Below, piece after piece: positions 55,886 through 64,000 of a stretch of 64,000 nt of DNA (position 1 is the stretch's first letter; each line of letters begins with the position of its first letter). The position numbers were made by a program, and so were the translations under genes. Source of the stretch: Nocardioides alpinus (GTDB lineage: Bacteria > Actinomycetota > Actinomycetes > Propionibacteriales > Nocardioidaceae); contig NZ_FOKC01000005.1 of assembly GCF_900112035.1 (NCBI RefSeq), positions 124,001-188,000 of the forward strand, in the 5' to 3' direction. Under the pieces are notes generated by a model, which saw only the letters and a program-made list of their open reading frames with translations, was not told the origin of the DNA and searched no databases.

Positions 55886-56695
55886 CTAGGACGACTGGTG
55901 ACCGGGGGTTGAGAACTCGATCGGGGTGTACCCGATCTCGGTGAGGAACCGGTTCGACAGATCGACTACGCCGTGAAGAATGCCGGCCAAAGTCGCCTCC
56001 AAAGGAAGGCCAGCGCCGCGGGCCGGGTCAGTCATCGCTGGCGCGATGTTCAGTTCGAGACGCGAGTCCTCCACTTGGAAGCCGAAGTACGCGGCGTCAC
56101 CGAGTGGATCGGCGAACCTTTCCGCTGGGTTGACTCGGCACCGGTAGGTAGGGACCACCTCTGCCGCAGTGTGGTGCTTGTCCCGGTTGCTCAACTCGAG
56201 CAGCCAGCCGCTCCAGTCCGTGCCAGTGAACGGCTGTATCTCACCAATCCATTCAGCATGCTCAGCGGTCACCCCGGGTATTGACCGCCGCTTCTCCTTG
56301 CCCCACTTGCTGGCTTCATTCACCAACGGGAACTTCGTGCCACTTCGCGCCGCCCCGCTGTCCAGCCAGACCAAGTGGTAGGCGCAGTAATCCAAGGCAG
56401 TCCTCGCGTGATGCAGGACCTCGCTGGCGAGGTAAGTCAGGGTCCGCGCGCTTGCCGATTGCGACCGCGACCAGTCCTCTAGGCTCAACTCAAACTGATC
56501 GGGCGTCTCTTTCCGGGCCCGTACGACAGGGTGGCCGGTCCACTCGTCGGCGAGATCCGGGATGCGCCGCTGCAACTCTTGGAGCCGCTCAGCGGCGGTT
56601 ACAACGCGCCACCCAACTGCCCGGAAGTTCGGCCTAGATGTATCCAACACTGGCACGAGTGCGAGATGTGCCTGTTGAGGTTCGTCGGTCAACAC
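55886..56695 (-). CDS. Hypothetical island protein
   Basis: A protein of about 269 residues with no family I recognise. The N-terminal helix AAERLQELQRRIPDLADEW is followed by ASEVLHHARTALDYCAYHLVWLD, a conserved-looking helical pair, KFPLVNEASKW, and LSNRDKHHTAAEVVPTY; the RTALDYCAYHL and NRDKHH patterns recall HEPN-like or DUF-type helical proteins, without proof. The start is uncertain: GTG 56695 is a compromise, GTG 56656 and 56650 are alternatives, and the reading frame extends to 56941 with non-protein-like composition. Confidence 0.6.
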   Translation of the reverse strand: MLTDEPQQAHLALVPVLDTSRPNFRAVGWRVVTAAERLQELQRRIPDLADEWTGHPVVRARKETPDQFELSLEDWSRSQSASARTLTYLASEVLHHARTALDYCAYHLVWLDSGAARSGTKFPLVNEASKWGKEKRRSIPGVTAEHAEWIGEIQPFTGTDWSGWLLELSNRDKHHTAAEVVPTYRCRVNPAERFADPLGDAAYFGFQVEDSRLELNIAPAMTDPARGAGLPLEATLAGILHGVVDLSNRFLTEIGYTPIEFSTPGHQSS

Positions 56696-57220
56696 CGCTT
56701 CATCGTCGCATCGCGACCTGAAAGCGGTCGGAGTGTCGCGTGCCCGCCACGCACCTTCACCCAGGCGGAGCTCCGTCGAGGTCGTGGGCCAAATCGTGTC
56801 GCTTGGAGGACGGTGGGACGAACAGGGAAGTGTCCGCTCGGCCGTCAGTGCGTCGCGATCGGCCGACCGCCCGTCAACTTGCAAGGATTGAGACGGTGCC
56901 GTCAGGCGGCAGATAGACGCAACCCACTGCTTCGACAGCACGGCGGCGCGGGTGTCTGGCTCGATGCAGAAACGAGATCAAGAATCGCTTGGACGGTCCC
57001 GTGCGGCCGCATACTCTGTTCCCTGCAGTCTTGAAAAGCTGCGTATCTGCCACGGCTTGCCCGTCGGCGCAGCGTCGCTCGAGGTGCAACTTCCTCCAGC
57101 CCGCCTATTTAGCGGTCCAGAACGTGTGGATCCTGTTGACATCAGTTCCCTGGGGTCCCCGGCACTCCACGTGAGAACTCCTCAACGATAGGCCGGGGCA
57201 TCAGGAAGTAGGTACAACTC
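56696..57220. other. Stretch without a convincing gene
   Basis: About 525 bp containing only overlapping low-quality reading frames rich in Arg, Cys and Trp on both strands. Promoters for the divergent 55886 and 57221 genes must be here, but I see no clear elements. Confidence 0.45.
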
Positions 57221-57400
57221 ATGAAGCGATTCATCGATGAGAAGTTCACGATGGACAACGCCCGCCAAGCGACCAAGTACGTGGTCGTGCCGATCGCAGC
57301 CATCGGTCTCGGCTTCTACACCGTGAGGAAGACGGGTTCGGCTGACGGGCTGAAGGCGGTCACCCCCTTGTTGGCGGCCGCACTGAAGTACGCCGAGTAA
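57221..57400 (+). CDS. Small hydrophobic protein
   Basis: A 59-residue frame: a basic N-terminus (MKRFIDEKF), a hydrophobic segment YVVVPIAAIGLGFYTV at about residues 20-35, then a second weakly hydrophobic helix VTPLLAAALKY. The upstream AGGAAGTAGG and clean codon use support translation. No family is recognised. A small membrane protein or toxin-like peptide is possible. Confidence 0.55.
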   Translation: MKRFIDEKFTMDNARQATKYVVVPIAAIGLGFYTVRKTGSADGLKAVTPLLAAALKYAE

Positions 57401-57595
57401 GAACGTCCGCTGTCGCTTGGATGGGTTCTCGGGACCATCCGGGCAACTCAGCGCGCGGTACTACCTACCCCGAATATCCATCTGCCCCGCCAGCACGTTG
57501 GGATGCGCTCGTGTGCGGCAAAATGACGGTCCCTTCGGCTGAGATCGCCGGCCTCCCCGTGGTGGCATTGCCGCGCGGAGTCCCGGGTCTCCGTA

Positions 57596-58318
57596 TCAGC
57601 GAACGTCTTCAGCGGGGCGGGGTGGGCTTTGCAGCGGAGCCTCCAGTAGTACGGGCAGTTTCTGTCCATCCACCTCCACCAGCTCGAACCAAACGACTCT
57701 GAGGTTCGGGGGTGGCTCAGTCAGACCATCCGGAAGCGACAGAGAAATCTGACGCGTCTCACCGACGAGGGGATCAGGCCGGTACGTGAATACGAGTGTG
57801 AAGTGGAGAAAACCGTCGTCTGGCGACTCAGAGTAGAGGCTGAAACGCCCAACCAACCGTGCGCCCAGGCTGGTCTGGCCGGGCCACTGGTCGACGGGAA
57901 CCTGCCCCGGCTCAACAAGTATGTCCACCTCAATCCGATCTCCCTCGCTCGGCGGTGGGATCAGGACGGTGTCTTCCTCCGCACCTTCGAAATCTGGAGG
58001 GACGCCCAAGGAGGCACGGGGAATCGCCACCGTTGCAAGGCGGCGCAGGCCCGTGTCGTCAAGAGGCTTCTGGAGGTCCCACTCTGCGTGCTTGTGCATG
58101 GCCCCATCAGGCACCGCGACCTTGTAATGGCAGCGGCCGTCCTTGTGCACCGAGATGTGCCCGAGTTGTCCTCCCGCTTGACGGTTCAGGATGTAGACCT
58201 CGCCGCCCCGTGTGATGCGGACATACCACGTCGTTGACTCCTGTCGACGAGTCTGGTCGTCGCCCGCAGCAAACTTCAGGACTGCCTGCGTGAGGCCAAC
58301 TTCCGTTCGCTCAGGCAT
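57596..58318 (-). CDS. Hypothetical island protein
   Basis: A 240-residue soluble-looking protein rich in beta-strand patterns (TTWYVRITRGGEVYILNR, RIEVDILVEP, RLVGRFSLYSE, FTLVFTYRPD), ending in a proline-rich tail. No family recognised. ATG 58318 overlaps the stop of a short upstream frame by 8 nt, so the two are likely co-translated. Confidence 0.65.
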   Translation of the reverse strand: MPERTEVGLTQAVLKFAAGDDQTRRQESTTWYVRITRGGEVYILNRQAGGQLGHISVHKDGRCHYKVAVPDGAMHKHAEWDLQKPLDDTGLRRLATVAIPRASLGVPPDFEGAEEDTVLIPPPSEGDRIEVDILVEPGQVPVDQWPGQTSLGARLVGRFSLYSESPDDGFLHFTLVFTYRPDPLVGETRQISLSLPDGLTEPPPNLRVVWFELVEVDGQKLPVLLEAPLQSPPRPAEDVR

Positions 58319-58433
58319 CCTTTGCCCCCGCGTTCGCGCCCGCCTCAGTCGTCAGCAATGTCTGTGCAAACGAATCCTCAGTTCGGGGCAGATCGACGTA
58401 GACCGGAGGTGTTCGCGCGTTCGGGTCCGTCAT
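58311..58433 (-). CDS. Short reading frame upstream of 57596 gene
   Basis: A 40-residue frame (MTDPNARTPPVYVDLPRTED ...) overlapping the next gene's start by 8 nt. The same frame is open back to an ATG at 58610 (99 residues), but the upstream part looks less protein-like. Support is its coupling and composition only. Confidence 0.4.
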   Translation of the reverse strand: MTDPNARTPPVYVDLPRTEDSFAQTLLTTEAGANAGAKDA

Positions 58434-58634
58434 GTCGGCATCGTGCCACGCACCTACCTGCGGCGCGGACGGCTTGGAAGCTACCGCGGGTCGGCCGCTT
58501 GTTGTCATCAACAACGATCTGGGCCCTTCTGGTGCGCTGACAGGCGGTGGAATGGGGCACGCGTTGGCGCCCACCGCGTTGGATGCGAGGCTACGGAGAT
58601 TGCCTGTCATGCGACTGGCAGCCCCGATGATTGA

Positions 58635-59081
58635 GTGGTGACCGCATTGCTAGACATAGAGCTCGCTCAACGCCTCGCCGTCGGATTCCGTGACGCCATC
58701 GCCGCGGCGGTGGCCCAAGGTCGGCTTGAGTCTCGACAATTCGAAGGCTTCCCCCGCGGCGTGTGTGGTGACTCCGCTCAGATGCTCGGTCAGTACCTCC
58801 AAGACAGCGGCCTGGGCGTGTGGAACTACCGATCTGGGGTTGACGCGGGCGGCCAGACACACGCGTGGATCGAGCAGGATGGGTGGATCATCGACATCAC
58901 GGCTCCGCAGTTCAAGGATGTCAAAGAGGCTGTCGTGGTCACCGATGACGACTCTTGGTACCACCGATTCAGCAGGATCGCGTCCTACCCGTACGCGGAC
59001 CTGTCAGCCGTCGGCCCAGCGATGCCTGCACTTCGCCGGGACTACGAATTGCTGGTTGCTGACGCTGAACAGCAGGGCTGA
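58635..59081 (+). CDS. Transglutaminase-like cysteine protease-fold protein
   Basis: A 148-residue single-domain protein with a plausible papain/transglutaminase-type triad: C44 in GFPRGVCGDSAQML, H76 in GQTHAWIE and D87 in WIIDITAPQF. These motifs match a small family often seen in mobile DNA. The start is one of two adjacent GTGs (58635 or 58638). Possible roles are peptide or protein-conjugate cleavage; it lies beside a DUF3800 gene and an ABC-3C-like locus. Confidence 0.7.
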   Translation: MVTALLDIELAQRLAVGFRDAIAAAVAQGRLESRQFEGFPRGVCGDSAQMLGQYLQDSGLGVWNYRSGVDAGGQTHAWIEQDGWIIDITAPQFKDVKEAVVVTDDDSWYHRFSRIASYPYADLSAVGPAMPALRRDYELLVADAEQQG

Positions 59082-59255
59082 TCGCGCTGTTGCGTTGCTC
59101 GGAACTAGCAATGCCGCGCTCGGCGGCGGAGCGGACGCGCAGGCTCAAGTGGCGGATAGACCGGGTGGGCTGGTGGAGTATTGCGTCGTCGAGTTCGCGG
59201 CCAGTCCTGAGTCACGAGCAGCGTCTGGACGTTCCGACGGCGAAGGAGTAGGTGG

Positions 59256-60368
59256 ATGCCAAGGCTGAGCGGATCGGGTTTCGCTGCGCGCTACGACGGC
59301 TCCACGACCGACGACGCGACACAGCGGTGGGTCGCGACCGATGAGTCCGGGTGGGACGGAGAGCAACTCATCGGTCGCTTCGACAGGTTCATGACGATCG
59401 GGTCGGTCGCCTGCGACGACGAGCACGGCGAGAGGGTGCTGCAGAGCTTGCGACGGGCGGCGAACCTCGGTGCCACCGGCGAGGTCAAGTTCAAGCATCT
59501 CAGACGCAACCCCGGTCGACTCGAGGCGCTGGCCGAGACAATGGTCTCGACCGACCTCCTTGGCAACCGGTGCATGATCTACGTGGTCGACAAGCACTTC
59601 ATGGCTGCCTCGAAGTTGGTCGACCTCCTGATCGAGGAACATACGAGTTCGCGCGGTATCAACCTCTACGCCGCAGGCGCGAACATCGTGATGGGCCGCG
59701 CGCTGACTAACGAGGCTGCATCCGAGCTCGGCGCGGAGCAACACCTTGACTTGCTGCAGAACGTCGTCGACTTTGCCAGCATGCGCAATGTGGGAGGCGG
59801 TCAGGTCAGCGTCGAAGAACTGATGGCATGCCTGTACCGCGCGCGTGCGGCCTGCGGCGCCGGCTTTGTCGCGGACGTGCTCGGACTTGCTTTGCGCTGT
59901 GAGACCGAGGCGCACGACCACTTGGCACACCTTGACCGTCTTACCCGCGAAGATACGCCCGCGGCCGCTGCTGCTCCGATGGAGCCGCTCGTCCCCTCGG
60001 TTGCTGCCCTGATCGGCTGCTGGGTTGAGCGGCTCGGGCCAATCTCAGTGCTCGCCGACGAGCAGCTGACGTTGACTGACGAGATCCTTGACGTCTTCGC
60101 GAGGCTGTCGGCCATGTCGCTGAACGACGGACGCAACGGGTGGACACGGGGACCGCACTCAGCATCGGTCCATCGAGGGAGTTCGGACGACCACCCGTCG
60201 ATCCAGCTCGCGGATCTGGTCGCCGGTGCCGGGCTTGCAGTTGCGCGTGGCGAGGTGGATCCCACCCGTGGGGTGCCTCCTACTCTGCGCGCGGCGGTGC
60301 TGGGTGCACTCGCCCCGATCAGTCTGCTGCCTCACGACGAACCCGGGCAGATCGTCGCGTCGACGTAG
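59256..60368 (+). CDS. DUF3800-like protein
   Basis: A 370-residue protein with the DUF3800 layout: an N-terminal ATDESGWDGE strand with D29-E30, EVKFKHLRR with basic residues, YVVDKHF, VLADEQLTLTDE, and the C-terminal HPSIQLADLVAGA acidic motif. DUF3800 proteins are predicted RNase H-like enzymes common in phage and island DNA. ATG at 59256 with AGGAG 7 nt upstream. A central Ala/Pro-rich linker (PAAAAAPMEP) divides the protein. Confidence 0.75.
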   Translation: MPRLSGSGFAARYDGSTTDDATQRWVATDESGWDGEQLIGRFDRFMTIGSVACDDEHGERVLQSLRRAANLGATGEVKFKHLRRNPGRLEALAETMVSTDLLGNRCMIYVVDKHFMAASKLVDLLIEEHTSSRGINLYAAGANIVMGRALTNEAASELGAEQHLDLLQNVVDFASMRNVGGGQVSVEELMACLYRARAACGAGFVADVLGLALRCETEAHDHLAHLDRLTREDTPAAAAAPMEPLVPSVAALIGCWVERLGPISVLADEQLTLTDEILDVFARLSAMSLNDGRNGWTRGPHSASVHRGSSDDHPSIQLADLVAGAGLAVARGEVDPTRGVPPTLRAAVLGALAPISLLPHDEPGQIVAST

Positions 60369-60464
60369 AACGGCCTTGCAACAACGCATCCAGGTCGTCG
60401 AACTTTGCGCCCACGAGGTGAAAGGCGTGCAACTGCGGCAATTTGTCAATATCCTCCAACCACT

Positions 60465-61716
60465 ATGACCGGGGGAGAACGGGTCGAAGTGCCGGCTTCA
60501 CTCGCCGGTAAGCGGCCAGGCGAAGATGCTGGCGCATCGTCATCAGGATATTTCGGGTTCCAGCATGGCTGGGTCGCTCGCCACGCATTAGAGATGGCTG
60601 ACCCGACGTGCAAACTTCAATGGATCTTGTGCGAATGGCACACCGATTTCATCCTTGGGTGGGCAGGCTCGTTCGCGCCTGTGAGCGTCAAGCATCGCGA
60701 GCCGAACTCCGGCCATTGGACCATCGCGACGATGTTCAGCGACGGTGGCTTGGAGACTCTCTATGCACGGTGGCGCGAGCTCGGTCGTCCCGCTCAGTGC
60801 AGATGGGTAACCAACGGTGGCCTGAATGGCGAGTGCCGGGCCCTCTCCGAGGCATGTGCAGCGGCGGACCGCGAAGCGATTAACGCCTGGGTTGACAAGC
60901 ACGGCTATCGATTCGCTGGCGCGACTCGCGCGGATGTTGTCGAGTTCCTGTCGGCGCTTCGCATCGACAACGACAGTTCGCGCTCCAAAGAACCAGCGCG
61001 TCGTTCAGATCGACAATGCGGCTCGACCGGCACTGCGCAAGCTCGGCCTCAGTGCAGTCGAGGCTCCAGCGGTATATGACGCAGTCGTCGGAATTGCAAG
61101 GAATGCATCGCACGGCTTCGGGGAAACAGAACCTACAACTTGGTCGAGTAGTAGCGCCGATGCATTTGACGCCGCTGTGCTGGCCGTGGCGGACTCTGCC
61201 AAGCGTGTAGTCAGGCGCGAGCCCGTGGTGCAGGCTGCCCGCAAAATCGCTATGCCGGCTGCAGCGGTACCTCCGCCGACATCGGCGAAAAACACGACCC
61301 TGGCAAAGAAGCTGCGCAGGGGGAAGGTGGTACCGACTGCAGAAACCGCTGCGAGCCGCGCCCGGATGGGATGGACGGCGTTCGAGGCAACGTTCTCCGA
61401 ACCTCTCCCCGTCGCTGGTCAGCTGAGCGCGTTCGAAGCACTCAGGTCGCGAGTCGTTCTGGAAGCAACTGACGCCCAAGTTGGCGCTTCGAAGCACGGC
61501 CAGCCCTACGGCAACGCGATGTATGAAGACATCCGCGCGCGGATGGGCGCACTCGCCGCCGAAAGATCGTCACTGGATGCGCTAACCCCGCAGCTGTTGA
61601 TGGGCCTCGTGTACGACCTGACGGCGCACTGCGAGATCTGGTGGTCCGAGCGCTTTGATGTCGATGCCCTTGACTCGTCCTCACACCAAGGCGACGTCGC
61701 GGGTGGAGAATCATGA
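60465..61716 (+). pseudogene. ABC-3C effector: DUF4297/Cap4-like nuclease protein, frameshifted
   Basis: The first frame (60465-61079) encodes SGYFGFQHGWVARH and a PD-(D/E)XK-like set: E57, D61 and K76 (LCEWHTDF ... VSVKHRE), as in DUF4297/Cap4-type dsDNA nucleases. From about 60975-60990 homology passes to the +1 frame, which runs to 61716 and holds the C-terminal domain (VVQIDNAARPALRKLGLS ... LMGLVYDLTAHCEIWWSERF). Rejoined it would be about 416 residues. The stop at 61716 overlaps the middle-component start (ATGA). A -10-like TATCCT lies 9 nt before the ATG. Frameshift, programmed slip or base-call error cannot be told apart here. Confidence 0.75.
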
Positions 61717-62237
61717 GCGGTCGTAGCGTGCAGTTAGACGGCCACTTGGGCCGCGTACTTATCTTGTTGCGGCACTTCGGGTCGACTGGCGAAACGCCCC
61801 TGGAGGGGCTGACTAAGCTTGCGAAGCTCGATTTCTTGATGAGGTATCCAGCCTTCACCGACCGGCTACTGGCAGAACTCGGCGCGGACTGGGAGCTCGG
61901 GACCGAGCCCACCGAGAGTGAGCAGTTAGCCGTGGAGAGCCGAATGGTCCGCTATAAGTACGGCCCCTGGGACGACCGCTACTACCCGGTGCTCGGGAGC
62001 CTCGCTGGCTTGGGTCTGATTACCGTCACGAAGAAGGGGCGCGCACTGGTGATGAACTTGACCGTGTCGGGCGCGGCGGTCGCTGCCGACCTTGCCAACC
62101 ACGAGGACTGGTCACAGGTCGACCTCCGAGCATCGTTTCTACACAGGCATTTCGACGTGACCGGGTCACGGCTGAAGAAGCTGATCTACACGAAGCTTCC
62201 CGAGGTCGTCGACCGCCCAATTCGGACAACGATCTAG
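61713..62237 (+). CDS. ABC-3C middle component
   Basis: A 174-residue protein with winged-helix-like content, placed between nuclease and ATPase genes exactly as the middle component of ABC-three-component systems. LEGLTKLAKLDFLMRYPAF, MVRYKYGPWDDRYYPVLGSLAGLGLITV and SGSRLKKLIYTKLPEV-like segments resemble the middle-component families. ATG overlaps the effector stop (ATGA, 61713-61716). Its presumed role is to connect the ATPase with the effector. Confidence 0.75.
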   Translation: MSGRSVQLDGHLGRVLILLRHFGSTGETPLEGLTKLAKLDFLMRYPAFTDRLLAELGADWELGTEPTESEQLAVESRMVRYKYGPWDDRYYPVLGSLAGLGLITVTKKGRALVMNLTVSGAAVAADLANHEDWSQVDLRASFLHRHFDVTGSRLKKLIYTKLPEVVDRPIRTTI

Positions 62238-62245
62238 GAACGATC

Positions 62246-64000
62246 ATGGGTAAGCGTTTGATCATCGAGAGCCTCGAGGTTCGTACGGCCACTCACGGCA
62301 AGACCTACGAGTTTCGAACCGGCGTCAACGCCGTTACCGGTCCCGTCGGGGCGGGCAAGAGTTCAATGCTCGAGCTTCTCAAGTACGGGCTCGGTGGCTC
62401 CGCGAAGCTCATGCCCGCCGTTCGAGACAACGTGCGCGTCATCAAAGTCAAGTTTCGAGCGGGCGCCGAGCACTGGGAGTTCACTCGAGAGCTGAGATCC
62501 AACGTCGTCCACGTCACCGACCTCACGACCCAAGAATCCCTCGGTCTATGGGCCACAACCAACCGCCAGAACGTGCGGAAGGTCGGGCCTGTGCTCCTCG
62601 AGTCGTTGGGCCTGCCCTCAGATTGGCGTATCCCCAAGAGCCGCAAGAAGCCAACAGACGAGACAGTGCCTGTGAGTTTCTGGGACGTGCATAAGTATCT
62701 CTACCTCGATCAAAACCGGATCGATACGAACGTGATTGGGCACAGCGACGCGAACCTAAACAACAAGCGCATCGCCGTCTTCGAGCTCATCTACGGCCTA
62801 GCGAACGAGCGCACTGTGGAGCTGCTCACAGAACGAGGAAGACGGCGCGGGGAGGCATCCGCGCTGCGCAAAAGCGCCGGAGCAATCGCCGGGTTCATGA
62901 ACGACCTAGGTGACCCTGACCAGGCCGAGCTCGCCGCCCGAAAGGCGGGACTTCGCAATGAGCTAGAGCGCAGTCAACAGGCACTGGCCGAAGCCCGAAC
63001 GGCCGCTCAAGGTGGGCTGGTGAGCGCCGAATCACTCAATGTCCTAGGCGCAGCACGCGCGCGTCTGGACGACCTGCTTGCTCAACGCGACGCGCTCAGG
63101 GCGTCCGTTGAAGAGGCCCGAAGCGTACGCGCTCAGCTGACCCTCGACGAACAGCGAATCAAGCGAACCGACGCGGCGAGCATGAGTCTTTCCGGCCTCG
63201 ACTTCGTTCAGTGCCCTCGCTGCCTGCAGAGCCTGCCTGATGACCGTTTCGACGAGAGCCATTGCCACCTCTGCGGGCAACCACAGCCATCCGAGGACGT
63301 CGCGAAGCCTGCTGCGTCCCTATTGAAGGTTGTCCGAGAGCAGCGGCGCGAAACCGAGATGCTCGCTCAGGAAGACGAGGGCACGATCGAGGCGCTCAGC
63401 GCTCAAATTGAGCTCGCAGAACTTGCCGTGCTCGCTCAACTGCGAGAGGCATCCAGCACCGATGATGCGCGTCCAGTGCCTTTCATCGGCAACCTGGAAC
63501 AAGCCGTCGGGCAGGTGGCGCAAGCCGAAGCAGCGATCCAACGTCTTGAAGATGTTGAAGCACGCTGGGCGATGCAGACCGGCCTACACAAGGAAGCAGA
63601 TGACCTCGATGTCCTCGCCCGCGGAATGGCAGTCGAAGAAGCTCGAATCAGACTCGAACTGAGCGAGAACACTACATTCCTCGACGAACTCTCCGCACTG
63701 TTCAACGAGATCCTTCACGATCTACGGCTTCCGTGGCTCGGTGAAGATCGTCATGGTCACGTCGATCCCACCAACTACTTGCCGATCGTGGACGGCGAGT
63801 CCTTCGACAACCTCGCCGTTGGAGGAGGTCGCAAGACCATCGTGAATCTTGCCTACCACCTCGCGAACTTGTACATGTCCCTCTCTGAAGGCGACGACAT
63901 GCTGCTTCCCACACTCCTCATGGTCGACAGCCCTAGGAAGAATGTCGGCGACGGGTCCTTGGACAAGGCCGTCGTAGAGTCCATTTACGCACGTCTCCGG
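62246..64000 (+). CDS. Rad50-like ABC ATPase of ABC-3C system (open at right edge)
   Basis: 585 residues are visible and the frame is still open. Walker A GPVGAGKSS is at 32-40; long coiled-coil stretches flank a zinc hook-like motif C323-x2-C326-x13-C340-x2-C343 near the middle; after the second coil come an ABC signature-like VGGGRKTIVNLAYHLANLY (from 525) and Walker B MLLPTLLMVDSPRKN with D561. The DSP in place of DE is frequent in this ABC clade. ATG 62246 with AGGAA upstream. It should bind DNA ends or another trigger and control the nuclease. Confidence 0.85.
   Translation, partial: MGKRLIIESLEVRTATHGKTYEFRTGVNAVTGPVGAGKSSMLELLKYGLGGSAKLMPAVRDNVRVIKVKFRAGAEHWEFTRELRSNVVHVTDLTTQESLGLWATTNRQNVRKVGPVLLESLGLPSDWRIPKSRKKPTDETVPVSFWDVHKYLYLDQNRIDTNVIGHSDANLNNKRIAVFELIYGLANERTVELLTERGRRRGEASALRKSAGAIAGFMNDLGDPDQAELAARKAGLRNELERSQQALAEARTAAQGGLVSAESLNVLGAARARLDDLLAQRDALRASVEEARSVRAQLTLDEQRIKRTDAASMSLSGLDFVQCPRCLQSLPDDRFDESHCHLCGQPQPSEDVAKPAASLLKVVREQRRETEMLAQEDEGTIEALSAQIELAELAVLAQLREASSTDDARPVPFIGNLEQAVGQVAQAEAAIQRLEDVEARWAMQTGLHKEADDLDVLARGMAVEEARIRLELSENTTFLDELSALFNEILHDLRLPWLGEDRHGHVDPTNYLPIVDGESFDNLAVGGGRKTIVNLAYHLANLYMSLSEGDDMLLPTLLMVDSPRKNVGDGSLDKAVVESIYARLR

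Noticed and set aside
56531..57034. 167-codon open frame on the plus strand in the island
   Set aside because: Composition rich in Arg, Cys and Trp and overlap with the better-supported minus-strand gene; no ribosome binding site.
60826..61716. The second nuclease frame as an independent gene with its own start
   Set aside because: The first 50 codons of that frame are antisense-like in composition, no ribosome binding site is seen, and domain homology continues from the first frame; a frameshift explains it better, though internal initiation is not excluded.

Overview
The window is about 70% G+C from 1 to about 52.5 kb. It has dense gene packing, many ATGA/GTGA start-stop overlaps, frequent GTG starts and actinobacterial families (SigE-type sigma factor, MarP protease, DUF4177, TIGR03086). 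I read it as chromosome from an actinomycete of the Nocardioides type; the phylum is firm, the genus is inference. Genes of the left and middle parts keep the order of the Mycobacterium tuberculosis Rv3667-Rv3680 block (ArsA-like ATPase pair, DUF4177, RidA, metallo-hydrolase, crp, nth, thioredoxin, CoA-NUDIX, marP, holin-X protein, acs), with several metabolic modules inserted between them.

Layout. 1-1.4 kb: two ArsA/Get3-like ATPases (minus). 1.5-3 kb: 3-oxoacid CoA-transferase A and B. 3.3-9.5 kb: a sulfonate-type sulfur scavenging operon (two flavin monooxygenases, an SsuABC-type transporter, an aldo/keto reductase). 9.7-13.8 kb: an OYE-family reductase, an MFS exporter with a MerR-type promoter, a luciferase-like monooxygenase and a low-affinity iron permease family protein. 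13.8-24.8 kb: the conserved Rv366x-367x-like block, interrupted by a sigma factor with a membrane partner, then nhaA. 25.2-30.6 kb: a seven-gene overlapping minus-strand operon (two glycosyltransferase-like proteins, methyltransferase, membrane-anchored molybdopterin oxidoreductase, membrane protein, response regulator, histidine kinase). 30.7-38.2 kb: a GT-C-like membrane protein, epimerase, MTA phosphorylase, acs, and an acetate symporter with its DUF485 partner. 38.4-41.4 kb: SoxR, with a divergent short-chain dehydrogenase and QueA-like gene, then a PAP2 phosphatase. 41.4-52.6 kb: a complete L-arabinose uptake and catabolism operon with two LacI-type regulators.

From about 52.6 kb to the right edge the character changes: visibly lower G+C, rarer codons, sparse genes on both strands, short broken genes, an integrase-like N-terminal fragment and several families typical of mobile or defence DNA (DUF4145, DUF3800, a transglutaminase-like cysteine protease). 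The island ends, still open at 64,000, in a three-gene locus: a PD-(D/E)XK-like (DUF4297/Cap4-like) nuclease protein, a small winged-helix-like middle protein and a Rad50-like ABC ATPase with a zinc hook-like cysteine motif. This is the architecture of ABC-three-component (ABC-3C) conflict systems. Its nuclease gene is interrupted by one +1 frameshift near 60,985, so it is either inactivated, expressed by frameshifting, or misread in the assembly.

Regulation visible in the sequence: at least nine genes have a TANNNT -10 hexamer 6-7 nt before the start codon, the signature of leaderless mRNAs; two promoters carry the 19-bp spacer with an embedded inverted repeat characteristic of MerR-family control; LacI-type operators precede the arabinose operon; and long perfect hairpins without U-tracts close several transcription units.
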